From Ornithinibacillus gellani (GTDB lineage Bacteria > Bacillota > Bacilli > Bacillales > Amphibacillaceae): DNA of 64,000 bases. The notes below the pieces were generated by a model. That model had not been told where the DNA came from and searched no databases. It saw only the letters and a list, made by a program, of their open reading frames with translations. The stretch covers positions 1-64,000 of the forward strand of contig NZ_QTSZ01000041.1 in NCBI RefSeq assembly GCF_003730295.1. The letters run 5' to 3'. Numbering within the stretch: the first letter of the stretch is position 1; every line of letters begins with the position of its first letter. Positions 63,857 to 64,000 of the stretch are shown here, in pieces. A program made the position numbers and the translations under genes.

Positions 63857-64000
63857 GTCAACGCCTCCCCAATATTTTCTATTTTTATTTAGTATAGCAT
63901 GTCCTTTTTTCACTTGAAAACAAAGTTAGAACCTCAAAACAATATTTAAGTTGTATTCAGAGGTATACCATCTTATAATAGTGTAAATAGAAATTGTGTA

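Noticed and set aside
1-64000. CRISPR arrays, tRNA or rRNA genes, intact insertion sequences, replication origins
   Set aside because: I saw no regularly spaced repeats, no tRNA-like folds and no intact transposase reading frame.

Overview
The window reads as chromosome of a low-GC, Gram-positive, endospore-former-type Bacillaceae (Virgibacillus/Oceanobacillus-like). The evidence is strong GGAGG ribosome sites, many TTG/GTG starts, a Bacillus-type eps gene order, and a SinR-type biofilm regulator. The genus is an inference from gene content, not from a marker gene.

Layout. From 1 to 24.5 kb there is mixed housekeeping and accessory DNA: a molybdopterin oxidoreductase with fdhD, an SDR, a decayed mobilisation relaxase with a broken secreted-peptide gene, a GGDEF protein, DUF4097/DUF1700 membrane-stress genes, rlmN, an SEC-C/TPR protein, an LLM flavin oxidoreductase, an ABC exporter divergent from its TetR regulator, an MFS exporter, an orphan purC, an ECF sigma/DUF4179 anti-sigma pair, and a MerR regulator coupled to a C45 peptidase. 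A ~155-bp hairpin-rich repeat recurs three times, plus a nested partial and an inverted partial.

From 32.6 down to 24.7 kb (minus strand) lies a complete paeninodin-type lasso peptide operon: cyclase (C), precursor (A), HPr-kinase-like kinase (K), RRE protein (B1), leader peptidase (B2), nucleotidyltransferase (NT), ABC exporter (D) and a membrane-anchored metallophosphoesterase. From 61.8 down to 32.8 kb (minus strand) lies a ~29-kb exopolysaccharide locus: Wzz/BY-kinase, EpsC-type dehydratase, GalU, glycosyltransferases, EpsG-type polymerase, GalE, EpsL/EpsM/EpsN, a SinR homologue inside the operon, further glycosyltransferases, TagD/TagB-like glycerol-phosphate genes, a PglK-type ABC flippase, RmlA/RmlC, and a trio of oxidoreductases. 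A probable EAR/epsC antitermination RNA sits between the BY-kinase and EpsC genes, where it sits in B. subtilis.

Main new observation. On the far side of the EPS locus (62.7 kb) there is a second, orphan lasso-type precursor, 30 kb from the only visible processing machinery. Its leader matches the first precursor and its last six residues (ASPFDS) are identical, although the rest of the core is unrelated. It is followed by a GNAT-fold acyltransferase gene. 16-bp palindromes of the form GTTCTT-N4-AAGAAC (SinR half-site GTTCTYT) occur upstream of the lasso operon, in the spacer of a perfect consensus promoter for the EPS operon, upstream of wzz, before the EAR element, and just after the promoter of the orphan precursor. 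I infer one biofilm regulon in which SinR controls matrix polysaccharide and two phosphorylated lasso peptides. The sequence supports the sites and genes directly; binding, phosphorylation and trans-processing are inferences.
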